A DNA stretch of 39,043 nucleotides from an uncultured Erysipelotrichaceae bacterium (GCA_910588075.1 CAJUOS010000016.1:1-39043); one strand, 5' to 3'; counted from the first letter of the stretch, positions 24,987 through 34,170 are shown. Notes: generated from the letters alone by a model not told the origin. Translations and numbers: made by a program.

Positions 24987-25715
24987 CTATCTTTTATCAA
25001 AATATATTTCTATAATAAAACAACTTTCTTGATTTTCATTTTGGCCCTCAATAATATATCTATTTTCATCTTGCCCTAAATAAAGCTTAACAAATTCTAA
25101 TGGTCTGATTTCTTTTTTATAATGAATAGAAAGCTCTTTAATAAAATATTTTTTATAAACTTGATAATCAATTGTATCTAAAGCCCATTCAATATATCTT
25201 GCATTATTCATATGTTGATTTGTATCAATATCACTATATAATACCTGTCTTTTCATAACACAATGTAAAGGCAAATCTAATGAAATGGTTTTTGGTGTAT
25301 CTAAATGGAAATAATGTTGAACTTCAGGTATATTTATTCCTATTTTTTTAGGAGATACAATACGTCTTTTTTTTATATCAATAAGTGTCCATATTGAAGA
25401 ACATCTTCCAATTTCTTTTCCATCCTTTTTTATAAAATAATATCTAGGGAATGCAACAAAAGATCCTTTTGCTATAACTGTTGATAATTCTAAAACATCA
25501 TCTATCTTAATAGGCTGATGAAGTGTTAATGTTTGTTTGGCTATAACCCACCCATATTGATAAAACATATCTTTATTCCACATATTTATTTTCATTGCAT
25601 TTTCAGTTGCAATATTTGTAAAATGATTAAATAGATGATATAACTTATATTCCCCCATATAATCTGCATCACAGACTTCTATTTTTTTGATTTGAGATGT
25701 TATCATATTTTCCAT
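24987..25715 (-). CDS. Acyl-ACP thioesterase
   Basis: A 242-residue double-hotdog protein of the acyl-ACP thioesterase family (PF01643). The N-terminal half has KLYHLFNHFTNIATENA and YGWVIAKQTLTLHQP; the second half holds the catalytic motif SDIDTNQHMNNARYIEWALD (Asp, Asn and His). It releases free fatty acids from acyl-ACP, ending fatty-acid synthesis in the cytoplasm; chain-length choice is not readable. The ATG at 25715 is preferred over 25748 because AAGGAAGTG precedes it. Monocistronic. Confidence 0.9.
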   Translation of the reverse strand: MENMITSQIKKIEVCDADYMGEYKLYHLFNHFTNIATENAMKINMWNKDMFYQYGWVIAKQTLTLHQPIKIDDVLELSTVIAKGSFVAFPRYYFIKKDGKEIGRCSSIWTLIDIKKRRIVSPKKIGINIPEVQHYFHLDTPKTISLDLPLHCVMKRQVLYSDIDTNQHMNNARYIEWALDTIDYQVYKKYFIKELSIHYKKEIRPLEFVKLYLGQDENRYIIEGQNENQESCFIIEIYFDKR

Positions 25716-25855
25716 ATTTTCACTTCCTTGGAATGTATTATATATCAAAAACTTTAACTATCCTAGTTTATTTTTCAATATATTTTCATTTTTAACTATA
25801 CGAAAGTTAAAAATATATGTATAATAATAATTAATTATGAAAGGGTGTTTTCAAT

Positions 25856-26353
25856 ATGAATCAATCTAATGAAATTTTTTTAACAATAACAACTTTACTA
25901 TTAATATTAGTTATTTTATGGTTTTCTTATTCTATTATTAATATTTTATTTACATTTTTTAAATGTAGAAAATTAGATAATTCTTTAACATTTTGTTTTA
26001 ATACTTTAGGGAAATTTGTTTTTTCTATTTCCACTATATTATATATAGGTTGTTTAATTGGTGGAATTGTAGCTATTGTATATGGCTTACTTAATAACAG
26101 TACTGCATTTTGGCAAAATGGACTCAATGTTATAGCATTTATGTCTGTTGCTTTTGGATATTTACTTTCTTCTATTGTATTGGTTGGAAGAAAAAATATG
26201 ATGGTAGGAAGAATGATGATTGATTATCGAAAACTTAAAAAAGTGAATTACTCATATACAAATAAAATGTCATTTGTGTATGCTCAACAAGAATATAACT
26301 TCTCTACTCGTTTTATTGATTTAACTCAATTAAGAAAAAAGATTTCAAAATAA
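25856..26353 (+). CDS. Small membrane protein of unknown function (165 aa)
   Basis: Three predicted membrane helices: ~8-35 (FLTITTLLLILVILWFSYSI), ~55-80 (FSISTILYIGCLIGGIVAIV) and ~88-110 (NVIAFMSVAFGYLLSSIVLV). A ~50-residue basic C-terminal tail follows (RKNMMVGRMMIDYRKLKK), likely cytoplasmic. No domain is recognised. GAAAGGG precedes the ATG. It is a single gene ended by the hairpin at 26352. Confidence 0.75.
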   Translation: MNQSNEIFLTITTLLLILVILWFSYSIINILFTFFKCRKLDNSLTFCFNTLGKFVFSISTILYIGCLIGGIVAIVYGLLNNSTAFWQNGLNVIAFMSVAFGYLLSSIVLVGRKNMMVGRMMIDYRKLKKVNYSYTNKMSFVYAQQEYNFSTRFIDLTQLRKKISK

Positions 26354-26380
26354 GCAGCATAGTTTTTAACTACACTGCTT
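26352..26380. terminator. Bidirectional terminator
   Basis: AAGCAG...TAGT/ACTA...CTGCTT, an interrupted stem with a ca/ca internal loop and T-rich tails both ways. It serves the small membrane protein gene and the ABC exporter operon. Confidence 0.82.
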
Positions 26381-26385
26381 ATTTT

Positions 26386-28119
26386 TTAATTTAAATCAAA
26401 TTGACTATAATACAAATGATGATAGAAGCCTTGTTTTTGTAATAATTCTTGATGATTTCCTTGTTCAATAATATGCCCTTGATCCATAACTATAATCTTA
26501 TCTGCCTTTTGAATTGTAGATAATCTATGAGCAACTATAAAAGTTGTCCTTCCTTTCATCATTAAATCAAAAGCTTCTTGTATCTGTTTTTCCGTTCTCG
26601 TATCAATAGAAGATGTAGCTTCATCTAAAATTAGCATAGGTGGTTTTACCAACATAATACGAGCAATACATAATAACTGTTTTTGTCCTTGTGATAAATT
26701 TCCACCATCTTCACTCACAACTGTATCATACCCATCTTTTAATTGAATAATAAACTTATGAGCGTGGGCATTTTTAGCAGCTTTTATAATATCTTCATCT
26801 GTTGCATCTTTTTTTCCATAGGCTATATTTTCTTTTATTGTTCCATGAAATAACCATGTATCTTGTAATACCATTCCATATAGACTTCTTAAATAATCCC
26901 TTGTCATATTTTTAGTATTTATACCATCAATACATATATTTCCTTTTTGTGGATCATAAAAACGCATAAGCAAATTAATAAACGTTGTTTTCCCACAGCC
27001 TGTTGGACCTACAATTGCTACTGTTTCACCACTTTTCACTTTTAAAGAAAAATTCTCAATTAATTTTTGATCTTTTTGATAAGAAAAATAAATATGTTCA
27101 ATATCTATATTGCCTTGTGGTGATTTTATAATTTGAGGTTGATCAACTTCTTGAATAATATCCTCATCTAATAAATCAAAAACTCTTGAAGCACAAGCAA
27201 TTGCTGTTTGTAATTCTGTAAAAACATTAGAAATTTCATTAAATGGTTTTGTATATTGATTAGCATAAGTTAAAAAACTTGATAAAGCTCCCACACTAAA
27301 ATGTCCTGAAACAACTTGTAAAGCACCAAAGATGCAAACTGAAGCATAAACAATATTATTAACAACTCTTGTGCTAGGATTAACTAATGCCCCTAAAAAC
27401 TGTGATTTAACCCCACTCACATGCACTCTTTGATTTATTTCATCAAATCTCTTTATATTTTCATCTTCATGAGCAAATGCCTTCACAATTTTCTGATGTC
27501 CTATCATTTCCTCAACATAGCCCCCTAATTCACCTCTTAAAGCTAATTGTTCTTGAAAATATTTATATGTCTTACTTGCAATAATAGATGCAACTACAAG
27601 CGATAAAGGTGTCAACACAATAACAACACTTGCAATAGAAACACTAATATACATCATAAATCCAATTGTTCCAATAATCGTCATTATTCCACTAAATAAA
27701 TTCGTAAAGCCTTGTAATAACCCATCACCAATCAAATCAATATCATTAATCATTCTACTCATCAAATCACCATGTGAAGAATTATCAACAAAACTTAAAT
27801 GTAAAGATAAATATTGTTGGAACAAACAATTTCTTAAATCTCTTGTTATACAATATGTAAGCTGATTTGACATTCTCATTAATAACCATTGAAATAATGA
27901 AGCTAAAAAAACACTTATAAAAATATATACAATATTTAATTTTAATAAATCAAAATTAACTTGATGAACCCCAATTAATAAATCCACAGTTCTTCCTATC
28001 AAAATAGGTGTTAATAATGTAAAAATAATATGAAAAGCAGAAAACAATAAAGCCAAATATAAATATTTTAAATATGGTTTACAAAATCTCAATAATCTTT
28101 TTAATACTTGTAAATTCAT
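26386..28119 (-). CDS. ABC exporter half-transporter, second subunit
   Basis: A 577-residue protein: six membrane helices (~1-320), then an ATPase domain. Walker A is GPTGCGKTT; the signature is LSQGQKQLL (one change from LSGGQ); Walker B with catalytic Glu is MLILDEATSSID; the switch His is in VAHRLSTI. It overlaps the upstream ABC gene by 4 bases (ATGA type). The two resemble heterodimeric multidrug exporters of the MdlA/MdlB or BmrC/BmrD kind, in which this subunit supplies the working catalytic Glu and His. Substrate not readable. The divergent LysR gene is the likely regulator. Confidence 0.94.
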   Translation of the reverse strand: MNLQVLKRLLRFCKPYLKYLYLALLFSAFHIIFTLLTPILIGRTVDLLIGVHQVNFDLLKLNIVYIFISVFLASLFQWLLMRMSNQLTYCITRDLRNCLFQQYLSLHLSFVDNSSHGDLMSRMINDIDLIGDGLLQGFTNLFSGIMTIIGTIGFMMYISVSIASVVIVLTPLSLVVASIIASKTYKYFQEQLALRGELGGYVEEMIGHQKIVKAFAHEDENIKRFDEINQRVHVSGVKSQFLGALVNPSTRVVNNIVYASVCIFGALQVVSGHFSVGALSSFLTYANQYTKPFNEISNVFTELQTAIACASRVFDLLDEDIIQEVDQPQIIKSPQGNIDIEHIYFSYQKDQKLIENFSLKVKSGETVAIVGPTGCGKTTFINLLMRFYDPQKGNICIDGINTKNMTRDYLRSLYGMVLQDTWLFHGTIKENIAYGKKDATDEDIIKAAKNAHAHKFIIQLKDGYDTVVSEDGGNLSQGQKQLLCIARIMLVKPPMLILDEATSSIDTRTEKQIQEAFDLMMKGRTTFIVAHRLSTIQKADKIIVMDQGHIIEQGNHQELLQKQGFYHHLYYSQFDLN

Positions 28120-29816
28120 ACTGTTTCCTCCTTAGCTAATTGTGAATGAGCAATTTCTTGATAAATATCACAATGCTCCAATAAATATTGATGTGTTCCC
28201 ACACCCACAATTTCACCATGTGATAAAACAATGATTTTATCTGCATGCATAATAGAAGAAACTCTTTGCGATACAATAAAAATAGTTGATTGAATCGTTT
28301 TTAATGACTTTCTTAAAGCTGCATCTGTTGCAAAATCCAAAGCACTAGCACTATCATCTAAAATTAAAATTTCAGGTTTTTTTACCAACGCTCTTGCAAT
28401 TGTTAATCTTTGTCTTTGTCCACCAGAAAGATTTTTCCCATCTTGAGTAACCATTGTATCTAAACCATTTTCTAATTTTTTAACAAATGCTGAAGCTTGA
28501 GCTAAATCTAAAGCTTGCCATATCTCCTCATCACTTGCATTTTGTTTTCCCCACTGCATATTGTCTCTCAATGTTCCTTTGAATAACACAGCCTTTTGTG
28601 GAACTATCCCTATCATATTTCTTAACTCTTTTAAATCATATGATTGAATAGTTTGTCCTTTTATATAAATTTGACCTTCACTATCATAAAATCTTGGAAT
28701 TAAATTCACCAATGTACTCTTTCCACTTCCTGTTCCACCTATAATTCCAATTGTTTCATTTTTGTTTACTTCAAAAGAAACATTTTGTAAAGCAACATTT
28801 CCTTGATAAGCAAAAGAAACAGTATCAAAAGATAAAAATACATCTTGATAATCCTTATTATCCTCTTTAATAATACGTGGTGATATATCTAAAACCTCTT
28901 CTATTCTTTTATAACTTGCTGAAGCTTTATTAAAAATAATAATAACATTAGCAAACACAAACATAGATAAAAGTATTTGATTCATATAATTAATTAAAGC
29001 AACAACTTCTCCTTGTGTAAGTGTTCCCCCATTAATCCTTATTCCACCTACATATAAAATAACTATAATAGCTATATTCACAATCATATTTGTCATAGGA
29101 TTTAATAATGCTGATAGCTTTCCTACTTTTATTTGCATATCTTTTTGCGTTTCAGTCATATTTTGAAATCTTCTCTTTTCTTCTTTTTGTCTAGAAAAAG
29201 CTCTAATAACACGTATTCCAGTTAAATTTTCTCGACAAACTAAAGAAACTTTATCCAATTGCTTTTGTATTTTTAGATACATAGGCATTGATTTTGCTAC
29301 CACAAAATATATACAAAGTGCTAATAATGGAGCTGTTATAACAAAAATAATCGCCATCTGCATATTGATACGAAATGCCATAATTAATGATCCAATAATC
29401 AAAAACGGTGATCTGGAAACCAAGCGAATAGCCATTGCAACTGCTAACTGTAATTGTACTACATCATTTGTTAATCTTGTAATCAATGAAGGTGTTCCAA
29501 TTCTATCAATATCTTCATAATCATAACGATTAATAACTTTATACATATCATTTCTCATTAATGTTCCAAAACTTTGTGAAGTATAAGAAGCAAAATATTG
29601 ACAAACCAAAGCACACCCATAACCAATAAAAGTCAATGCAAATAATAATATTCCCATTTTCCAAATGTATTGTTTATCATTTTGACCAATTCCATAATCA
29701 ATAATTTGAGCAACAACTAATGGTACCATCAATTCAAAAAAAGCCTCTGTCATTTTAAAAATAAATCCTATAATAGCTTGTTTTCTAAATGGTTTTATAT
29801 ATTTATACCAAAGCAT
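28116..29816 (-). CDS. ABC exporter half-transporter, first subunit (degenerate ATPase residues)
   Basis: A 566-residue half-transporter with six membrane helices followed by an ATPase domain: Walker A GGTGSGKST and signature LSGGQRQRL are canonical. The Walker B is followed by Asp instead of Glu (ILILDDSASALD), and the switch His is Gln (VSQRVSSI). These changes mark the non-catalytic site of asymmetric heterodimeric exporters. Together with the overlapping downstream gene it should form one transporter with one active and one degenerate ATP site. It is the first gene of the operon, transcribed away from the LysR gene. Confidence 0.94.
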   Translation of the reverse strand: MLWYKYIKPFRKQAIIGFIFKMTEAFFELMVPLVVAQIIDYGIGQNDKQYIWKMGILLFALTFIGYGCALVCQYFASYTSQSFGTLMRNDMYKVINRYDYEDIDRIGTPSLITRLTNDVVQLQLAVAMAIRLVSRSPFLIIGSLIMAFRINMQMAIIFVITAPLLALCIYFVVAKSMPMYLKIQKQLDKVSLVCRENLTGIRVIRAFSRQKEEKRRFQNMTETQKDMQIKVGKLSALLNPMTNMIVNIAIIVILYVGGIRINGGTLTQGEVVALINYMNQILLSMFVFANVIIIFNKASASYKRIEEVLDISPRIIKEDNKDYQDVFLSFDTVSFAYQGNVALQNVSFEVNKNETIGIIGGTGSGKSTLVNLIPRFYDSEGQIYIKGQTIQSYDLKELRNMIGIVPQKAVLFKGTLRDNMQWGKQNASDEEIWQALDLAQASAFVKKLENGLDTMVTQDGKNLSGGQRQRLTIARALVKKPEILILDDSASALDFATDAALRKSLKTIQSTIFIVSQRVSSIMHADKIIVLSHGEIVGVGTHQYLLEHCDIYQEIAHSQLAKEETV

Positions 29817-29915
29817 TACATTCCCTTCTTTCTTGTTTTATTATAACGAAAATGATATTATATGTATAATATATATTATATATATTTATTATACTTTTTA
29901 TATATAGGAGATATT

Positions 29916-30758
29916 ATGGATATTAAACAAATGCTTTATTTTAAAACAATTGTTGAAGAAGGAACAATTTCTAAAGCTGCACAACATTTACATATGGCAC
30001 AACCACCTCTATCTATGCAATTAAAACAATTAGAAACAGAGTTAGGTGTACAATTGTTAAAAAGGGGGCATCGTAAAGTAGAATTAACAGATGCTGGAAA
30101 ACTTTTTTATAAACGTAGTTTACAAATATTAAATTTAAGTGAGTTAACATTACATGAAATGAAAGATGCCCAAAATGAAACCATTCGTATTGGTATCACT
30201 TCATCTAATAGTGCTTTAATACAACAACCAAAGGTTCAAAAATTTCTACATGAACATTCACAACTTTCTTTTCAGATTCATGAAGGAACAACTTATGAAA
30301 TGATTGATTTATTACTTGCTCATAATATTGATTTTGCTATTGTTCGTACTCCTTTTGATGCTACTAATGTACAAGTATTTTATTTACAAAAAGAACCTAT
30401 GATAGCAATTGGTCATTATGATTATTTTCATAAAAATGAACATACAATAAAAGACCTTTGCAATCTTCCTCTTATTATTCACCAAAGATATTTACCTTTA
30501 ATCACTGATTATTGCTTAAATCAACATTTTAATCCTTATATCAAAACAACCTGTGATGATTGTCGAACATCTCTTATATGGGCTTCATCACATCAAGGTA
30601 TAGCAATTATTCCTCAAAGTGCTCTTTTATTGAATCATGATACGACTTTACACTCTATGACTTTAGAAGATAAAGAATTGTATACTTCAATTGCATTTAT
30701 TATGAGAAAAGATGAAAAGATTTCTGATATAATCCAAGAATTTATCAATAGATTTTAA
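29916..30758 (+). CDS. LysR-family transcriptional regulator
   Basis: A 280-residue LysR protein. The N-terminal winged helix-turn-helix is MDIKQMLYFKTIVEEGTISK followed by AAQHLHMAQPPLSMQLKQLE. A periplasmic-binding-like effector domain spans ~90-280 (IRIGITSSNSALIQQ). A longer frame opens at 29862, but the ATG at 29916 has AGGAG and gives the family start. It is divergent from the ABC exporter operon with a ~100-base very AT-rich gap, the classic arrangement for a LysR regulator and its target. Effector unknown. Confidence 0.92.
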   Translation: MDIKQMLYFKTIVEEGTISKAAQHLHMAQPPLSMQLKQLETELGVQLLKRGHRKVELTDAGKLFYKRSLQILNLSELTLHEMKDAQNETIRIGITSSNSALIQQPKVQKFLHEHSQLSFQIHEGTTYEMIDLLLAHNIDFAIVRTPFDATNVQVFYLQKEPMIAIGHYDYFHKNEHTIKDLCNLPLIIHQRYLPLITDYCLNQHFNPYIKTTCDDCRTSLIWASSHQGIAIIPQSALLLNHDTTLHSMTLEDKELYTSIAFIMRKDEKISDIIQEFINRF

Positions 30759-30819
30759 TTATTTTATAAAATTTTATTTCTTTTACATATAAATACGTTA
30801 TAATAAAAATGGTGATTTT

Positions 30820-31140
30820 ATGTTTAAAAACAATCAATTTAATAGATTAGAATTATTATTATTATCTTTGCTTTATCAAAAAGATTTAGAATGTTTTGAG
30901 ATATGTAAACTTATCAATATTCAATCTAAGGAAAGTTTTCATCCCAAAAATGCTATTCTTTTTACAACTTTATATCATTTTGAAAATTCAAGACTATTAT
31001 CAAGTTATGAAAGTGAAGGATTACTTTATTATCATTTAGAAGAAGCAGGACGAGTAAGATTAGATATGTTAAAAAGAGAATACCATCATATTGTTTCTGG
31101 TATTAATCATATTTTAGATTACTCTTCAACAAAAAGGTGA
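30820..31140 (+). CDS. PadR-type transcriptional regulator
   Basis: A 106-residue winged-helix protein. LLLLSLLYQKDLECFEICKL, LFTTLYHFENSRLLSSY and YYHLEEAGRVRLDMLKREYH follow the PadR pattern, in which TLYxxLxxLExxGL is conserved. GGTG precedes the ATG and a TATAAT lies at 30799. The next gene starts 6 bases after its stop. PadR genes paired with a small membrane protein of this kind are common in gut Firmicutes, where the regulator and membrane partner may form a sensing unit. Confidence 0.85.
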   Translation: MFKNNQFNRLELLLLSLLYQKDLECFEICKLINIQSKESFHPKNAILFTTLYHFENSRLLSSYESEGLLYYHLEEAGRVRLDMLKREYHHIVSGINHILDYSSTKR

Positions 31141-31145
31141 AACTT

Positions 31146-31523
31146 ATGAATAAAAATGCACAAAAATATTATAAAACAATATATCATACGTTTCCTGAAC
31201 ATACTCATGAAGAAAAAAGTTATCTTCATAAATTAAAAAAATTTATTGAAAGATATGACCAATTACATCCAGAAGCTACATATGAATACTATTTAGAAGA
31301 ATTTGGAGAACCTCAAGAAGTTGTTTCTTCTTACTATATACATATCGATCATTCATTGATTATAGAAAAAATGAAAGTGAAGAGACTGATTAAAATTGCT
31401 ACTATTCTTTTAGTTACATCATTTCTATCCTTTATGCTCTGGATATCTTATATAAGATATATTGAATTTCAAAGTCAAACAAATCTTTATACTGAAACAA
31501 CTATACAAGAAGAAAATCCCTAA
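31146..31523 (+). CDS. DUF6120-like membrane protein paired with PadR
   Basis: A 125-residue protein. The N-terminal ~75 residues are soluble and helical, with YEYYLEEFGEPQEVVSSYY, the hallmark of DUF6120/DUF1700-type proteins encoded after PadR regulators. One membrane helix follows (~83-103, LIKIATILLVTSFLSFMLWI) and then a short tail. A GTG at 31137 is also in frame, but the ATG at 31146 has AAAAGGTG well placed. Function of the family is unproven; it may hold or modulate the PadR partner. Confidence 0.78.
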   Translation: MNKNAQKYYKTIYHTFPEHTHEEKSYLHKLKKFIERYDQLHPEATYEYYLEEFGEPQEVVSSYYIHIDHSLIIEKMKVKRLIKIATILLVTSFLSFMLWISYIRYIEFQSQTNLYTETTIQEENP

Positions 31524-31539
31524 AATTCTTAGGGATTTT
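31513..31539. terminator. Bidirectional terminator between the PadR unit and pnuC
   Basis: AAAATCCCTAA / TTAGGGATTTT, 11 bp, 5-base loop. It contains the stop codon region of both converging genes. Confidence 0.88.
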
Positions 31540-32233
31540 TATTTCTTTCTTGAAACTTATGTAATTTCTTCCAACTTATAAATGTATATAAATCATTAAC
31601 TAAAAATACAACAAAACATGTTATAACAGATAAATAAGATATATCTGATAGTGTTGCAAATATCCACAAGAAAATAAGTACAATATCATTGATTGCATAT
31701 GCTAAAGCAAAAAAAGCACTTCTTCTAAATGTTAAATATACAGCTAAAAAACTTGTTGCGACAGATATTGTACTAAGAAATAAATGCGTTGTATGAAAAT
31801 ATTTTAATATAAAATAGAAAAGACTTGTAACTATTGTTGTTAAAAAAAACATAAAAACAACTTCTTTTTTTTGAATACAATTTATTTTTACTTCTGATCT
31901 ATCCCCATTGTAAGGATTTTTTATCCAAGATATAAATGCAAATATTGACATTGGAGCTGTCATTCCTAGATATGTTATCATTTCTCCATAATAGGAATAT
32001 GTATATGAAATAAAACCATAAAACAAACTAAAAATAATCATCAATAATTGTCCAAAAGGATTTCCTTTGGCATCATAAATTAATGATGTAACACCAATAA
32101 ATGATGCTATTAAAGTTAAATAATTTTCTCTATCAAAAATTAAAAATGATACCATCATTAATGTAACTGATCCACACCATAATCCTATTTCTTGCTTTGA
32201 AAAATAATGAAATAAAGATATATGTTTATTCAT
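31529..32233 (-). CDS. pnuC: Nicotinamide riboside/mononucleotide transporter PnuC
   Basis: A 234-residue membrane protein with about seven helices. Family features are IYDAKGNPFGQLLMIIFSLF, WIKNPYNGD near the middle, FLAVYLTFRRSAFFALAYAI and the C-terminal DIVLIFLWI. PnuC proteins take up nicotinamide riboside for NAD synthesis by facilitated diffusion; relatives carry thiamine or riboflavin. The ATG at 32233 has AGGAGG six bases upstream and is preferred over an in-frame ATG at 32266, which lies inside the terminator hairpin. The gene is preceded by an attenuator-like leader. Confidence 0.92.
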   Translation of the reverse strand: MNKHISLFHYFSKQEIGLWCGSVTLMMVSFLIFDRENYLTLIASFIGVTSLIYDAKGNPFGQLLMIIFSLFYGFISYTYSYYGEMITYLGMTAPMSIFAFISWIKNPYNGDRSEVKINCIQKKEVVFMFFLTTIVTSLFYFILKYFHTTHLFLSTISVATSFLAVYLTFRRSAFFALAYAINDIVLIFLWIFATLSDISYLSVITCFVVFLVNDLYTFISWKKLHKFQERNKNP

Positions 32234-32326
32234 AAATAACCTCCTAAAAAAAGCACTCGTATACACATCTTCTTAGACCTAATGATGTGTAACGAATGCT
32301 TTCACATTCCTACCTGGTGGCAGTTT
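32234..32326 (-). promoter_or_regulatory. Candidate riboswitch / attenuator leader of pnuC
   Basis: The ~90-nt leader begins near 32326. It holds CTGCC(ACCA)GGTAG (32323-32310), then GAATG(TGAAAG)CATTC (32309-32294), then the terminator. The second hairpin shares GCATTC with the 5' arm of the terminator, so the two are mutually exclusive, the standard design of a transcriptional switch. Gene context suggests sensing of NAD+ or a nicotinamide nucleotide; NAD+-II (pnuC motif) RNA is a known class with this association, but the class is not established from the sequence. Confidence 0.6.
32246..32299 (-). terminator. Leader terminator (attenuator) of pnuC
   Basis: A long stem on the minus strand: 5' arm GCATTCGTTACACATC (32299-32284) with 3' arm GATGTGTATACGAGTGC (32269-32253), then seven T, immediately before the AGGAGG of pnuC. 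An intrinsic terminator between promoter and gene means expression depends on preventing its formation. Confidence 0.85.
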
Positions 32327-32332
32327 TTATGT

Positions 32333-32361
32333 ATTATACTATACTTATAAATTGTATGCAA
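32333..32361 (-). promoter_or_regulatory. Promoter of pnuC
   Basis: TTGCAT (32361-32356), 17-base spacer, TATAAT (32338-32333) on the minus strand. It places the transcript start near 32326, about 93 bases before the start codon. Confidence 0.85.
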
Positions 32362-32365
32362 GACA

Positions 32366-33238
32366 TTATAATTTAATATCTTTATCATACATAACAAATT
32401 GAATAGATTGAGGCATAACTTTTAAATCAAATTCTTCTCCTTGAACCTCATCACCATCCATATTACATGTTATATGAGATGATATATGAGCTTCCTTAAC
32501 TTTAAAAAAATGTACCTCTTTTCTTTTATGTAATAAACGACGCAAAAGAAAAGTTAATAAATATGGAATTTTTGATTTAGGAACTTTATCAACAACACAT
32601 ATATCCATATAACCATCTTGAACATTAGCATGAGGAATAATTGGAAATCCACCACCATAATATTGACCATTATTGAAAGTACATAAAGTTACAGGACCTT
32701 TATACAATAATTGCCCATCTCCCTCAATAACAACTTCATCAAATTGATATTGAAAAACATGTTGTAAAATAGAAACAATATAACTTTTAGAATCTGGAAC
32801 TAATGGAATATGAGGTGTATCATGAACATGTGTTGCTATAATACTATCTACTCCAAAACAAGCAGAATTGATAAAATATAAATCATTTAATGCAATAGTA
32901 TCAATAGGAATGGCTTGACATTTTAAAGATTGCTTTAATAAAGTTACAGGATTCTTTTCTTTTGTTAGCATACGACAAAAATCATTACCTGTTCCTAATG
33001 GTATGACAACAACCTCATGTTGAGTATGTACAGTTGCTTGTACAACAATATTTAATGCTCCATCACCTCCAACTGAATATATTCTAGCTGGTTGAGATAA
33101 TTGTTTTATGAATTGAATAATTTCTTGTTGAGAATGTGTGTATTGAATTAAATAATCAAGTCCTTGCATAGTTTTATGAATATATTTTTCAAAATCATGC
33201 ATTTTCTTAATATCATACATTATAAAAATATGTTTCAT
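32366..33238 (-). CDS. Diacylglycerol/lipid kinase family protein
   Basis: A 290-residue member of the DAGK catalytic family (YegS/DgkB type). SVGGDGALNIVVQATV is the GGDG nucleotide-binding motif, PLGTGNDFCRML the GTGND motif, and DGDEVQGEEFDLKVMPQSIQF the usual C-terminus. Soluble DgkB in Firmicutes rephosphorylates diacylglycerol released by lipoteichoic acid synthesis. Substrate specificity is inferred, not shown. The ATG overlaps the stop of the upstream methyltransferase gene by 4 bases. Confidence 0.9.
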   Translation of the reverse strand: MKHIFIMYDIKKMHDFEKYIHKTMQGLDYLIQYTHSQQEIIQFIKQLSQPARIYSVGGDGALNIVVQATVHTQHEVVVIPLGTGNDFCRMLTKEKNPVTLLKQSLKCQAIPIDTIALNDLYFINSACFGVDSIIATHVHDTPHIPLVPDSKSYIVSILQHVFQYQFDEVVIEGDGQLLYKGPVTLCTFNNGQYYGGGFPIIPHANVQDGYMDICVVDKVPKSKIPYLLTFLLRRLLHKRKEVHFFKVKEAHISSHITCNMDGDEVQGEEFDLKVMPQSIQFVMYDKDIKL

Positions 33239-34170
33239 TCTTTTTCCCTCTCACATAATGTTATATATCTTTTAAATTGTCCCTTGACAATTTCACATTG
33301 ATCTACTATTTGATAACCCAATTTTTTTAATTCATCATTCATACAAATATGTGTAACCAAAACCAATCTATGAGTTATCACCGTTGTTGCTTTTAATAAT
33401 GACACTTGTTGTTCATAAGTAAAAGGACTATATACTCCATATGGAATATCCATAATCACAACATCAAAATATTGTTTTAAACAATGAATATCCTTTCTTT
33501 CAATCAAAAATGGATCATATCCAAAGTGTTCTAAATTCAATCTTGCTTGATAAGAAACATCTCGATTAATATCATAACCTCTGATATTGAAGCCCATACT
33601 TAATGCCTCTAAAACAACTGTTCCTATTCCACAACAAGGATCTACAATACTCATTTGTTCATGACTTCCTACAGCTATATTCACTAATGTTCTTGCATCT
33701 CTTACATTTAAAGAATGAGAATAAGAATAAGGTTTATGATATCTTAATCCCCAAGTCATTTCATCATGATATATACCAAATATCCATTGATTATTTATTT
33801 TTGTAATAGCAAAAACCGTTTGAGGATTTTGCATATTCACAGAACCATCAATGGGTAATGCTATGGCTTTGCATCTCTCTAATGATTCTTGGTAATTAAC
33901 ATGAGTTATTTCATTCTTTAAATAAATAACTTTAAAGTTATAATAACATAAATTTTTACAAGTTATATCTTTTACTATTTCTTCAAATTGGTGAGATACA
34001 CACATAATATCTAATTTGCCTTTTATAAAAACACTTCTTTGATATGGAAAATCTTGATTGGTAAAATAATATTTTGATTGCATTTCTTCATGAAATATTT
34101 GTCTAAATTCCATTTGACATAATTCTTTTTCATGAGGTGAATAATTATAGATATATAGATATTTTTTCAT
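33235..34170 (-). CDS. TRM11/UPF0020-like RNA methyltransferase
   Basis: A 311-residue protein. An N-terminal ~150-residue domain of unclear type is followed by a SAM-dependent methyltransferase core: SHEQMSIVDPCCGIGTVVLE (motif I), IRGYDINRDVSYQARLNL, and VIMDIPYGVYSP as the NPPY-type catalytic motif. RYHKPYSYSHSLNVRDARTL before the core matches the TRM11/THUMP-methylase pattern of N2-guanine or similar RNA methylation. The ATG at 34170 has AAGAGG upstream and is preferred over 34185. It is translated with the lipid kinase gene. The RNA target is unknown. Confidence 0.82.
   Translation of the reverse strand: MKKYLYIYNYSPHEKELCQMEFRQIFHEEMQSKYYFTNQDFPYQRSVFIKGKLDIMCVSHQFEEIVKDITCKNLCYYNFKVIYLKNEITHVNYQESLERCKAIALPIDGSVNMQNPQTVFAITKINNQWIFGIYHDEMTWGLRYHKPYSYSHSLNVRDARTLVNIAVGSHEQMSIVDPCCGIGTVVLEALSMGFNIRGYDINRDVSYQARLNLEHFGYDPFLIERKDIHCLKQYFDVVIMDIPYGVYSPFTYEQQVSLLKATTVITHRLVLVTHICMNDELKKLGYQIVDQCEIVKGQFKRYITLCEREKE

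Noticed and set aside
32294..32323. T-box leader before pnuC
   Set aside because: The GGTGG on the plus strand is on the wrong strand, no T-box sequence or specifier stem is present, and the gene is not an amino-acid gene.
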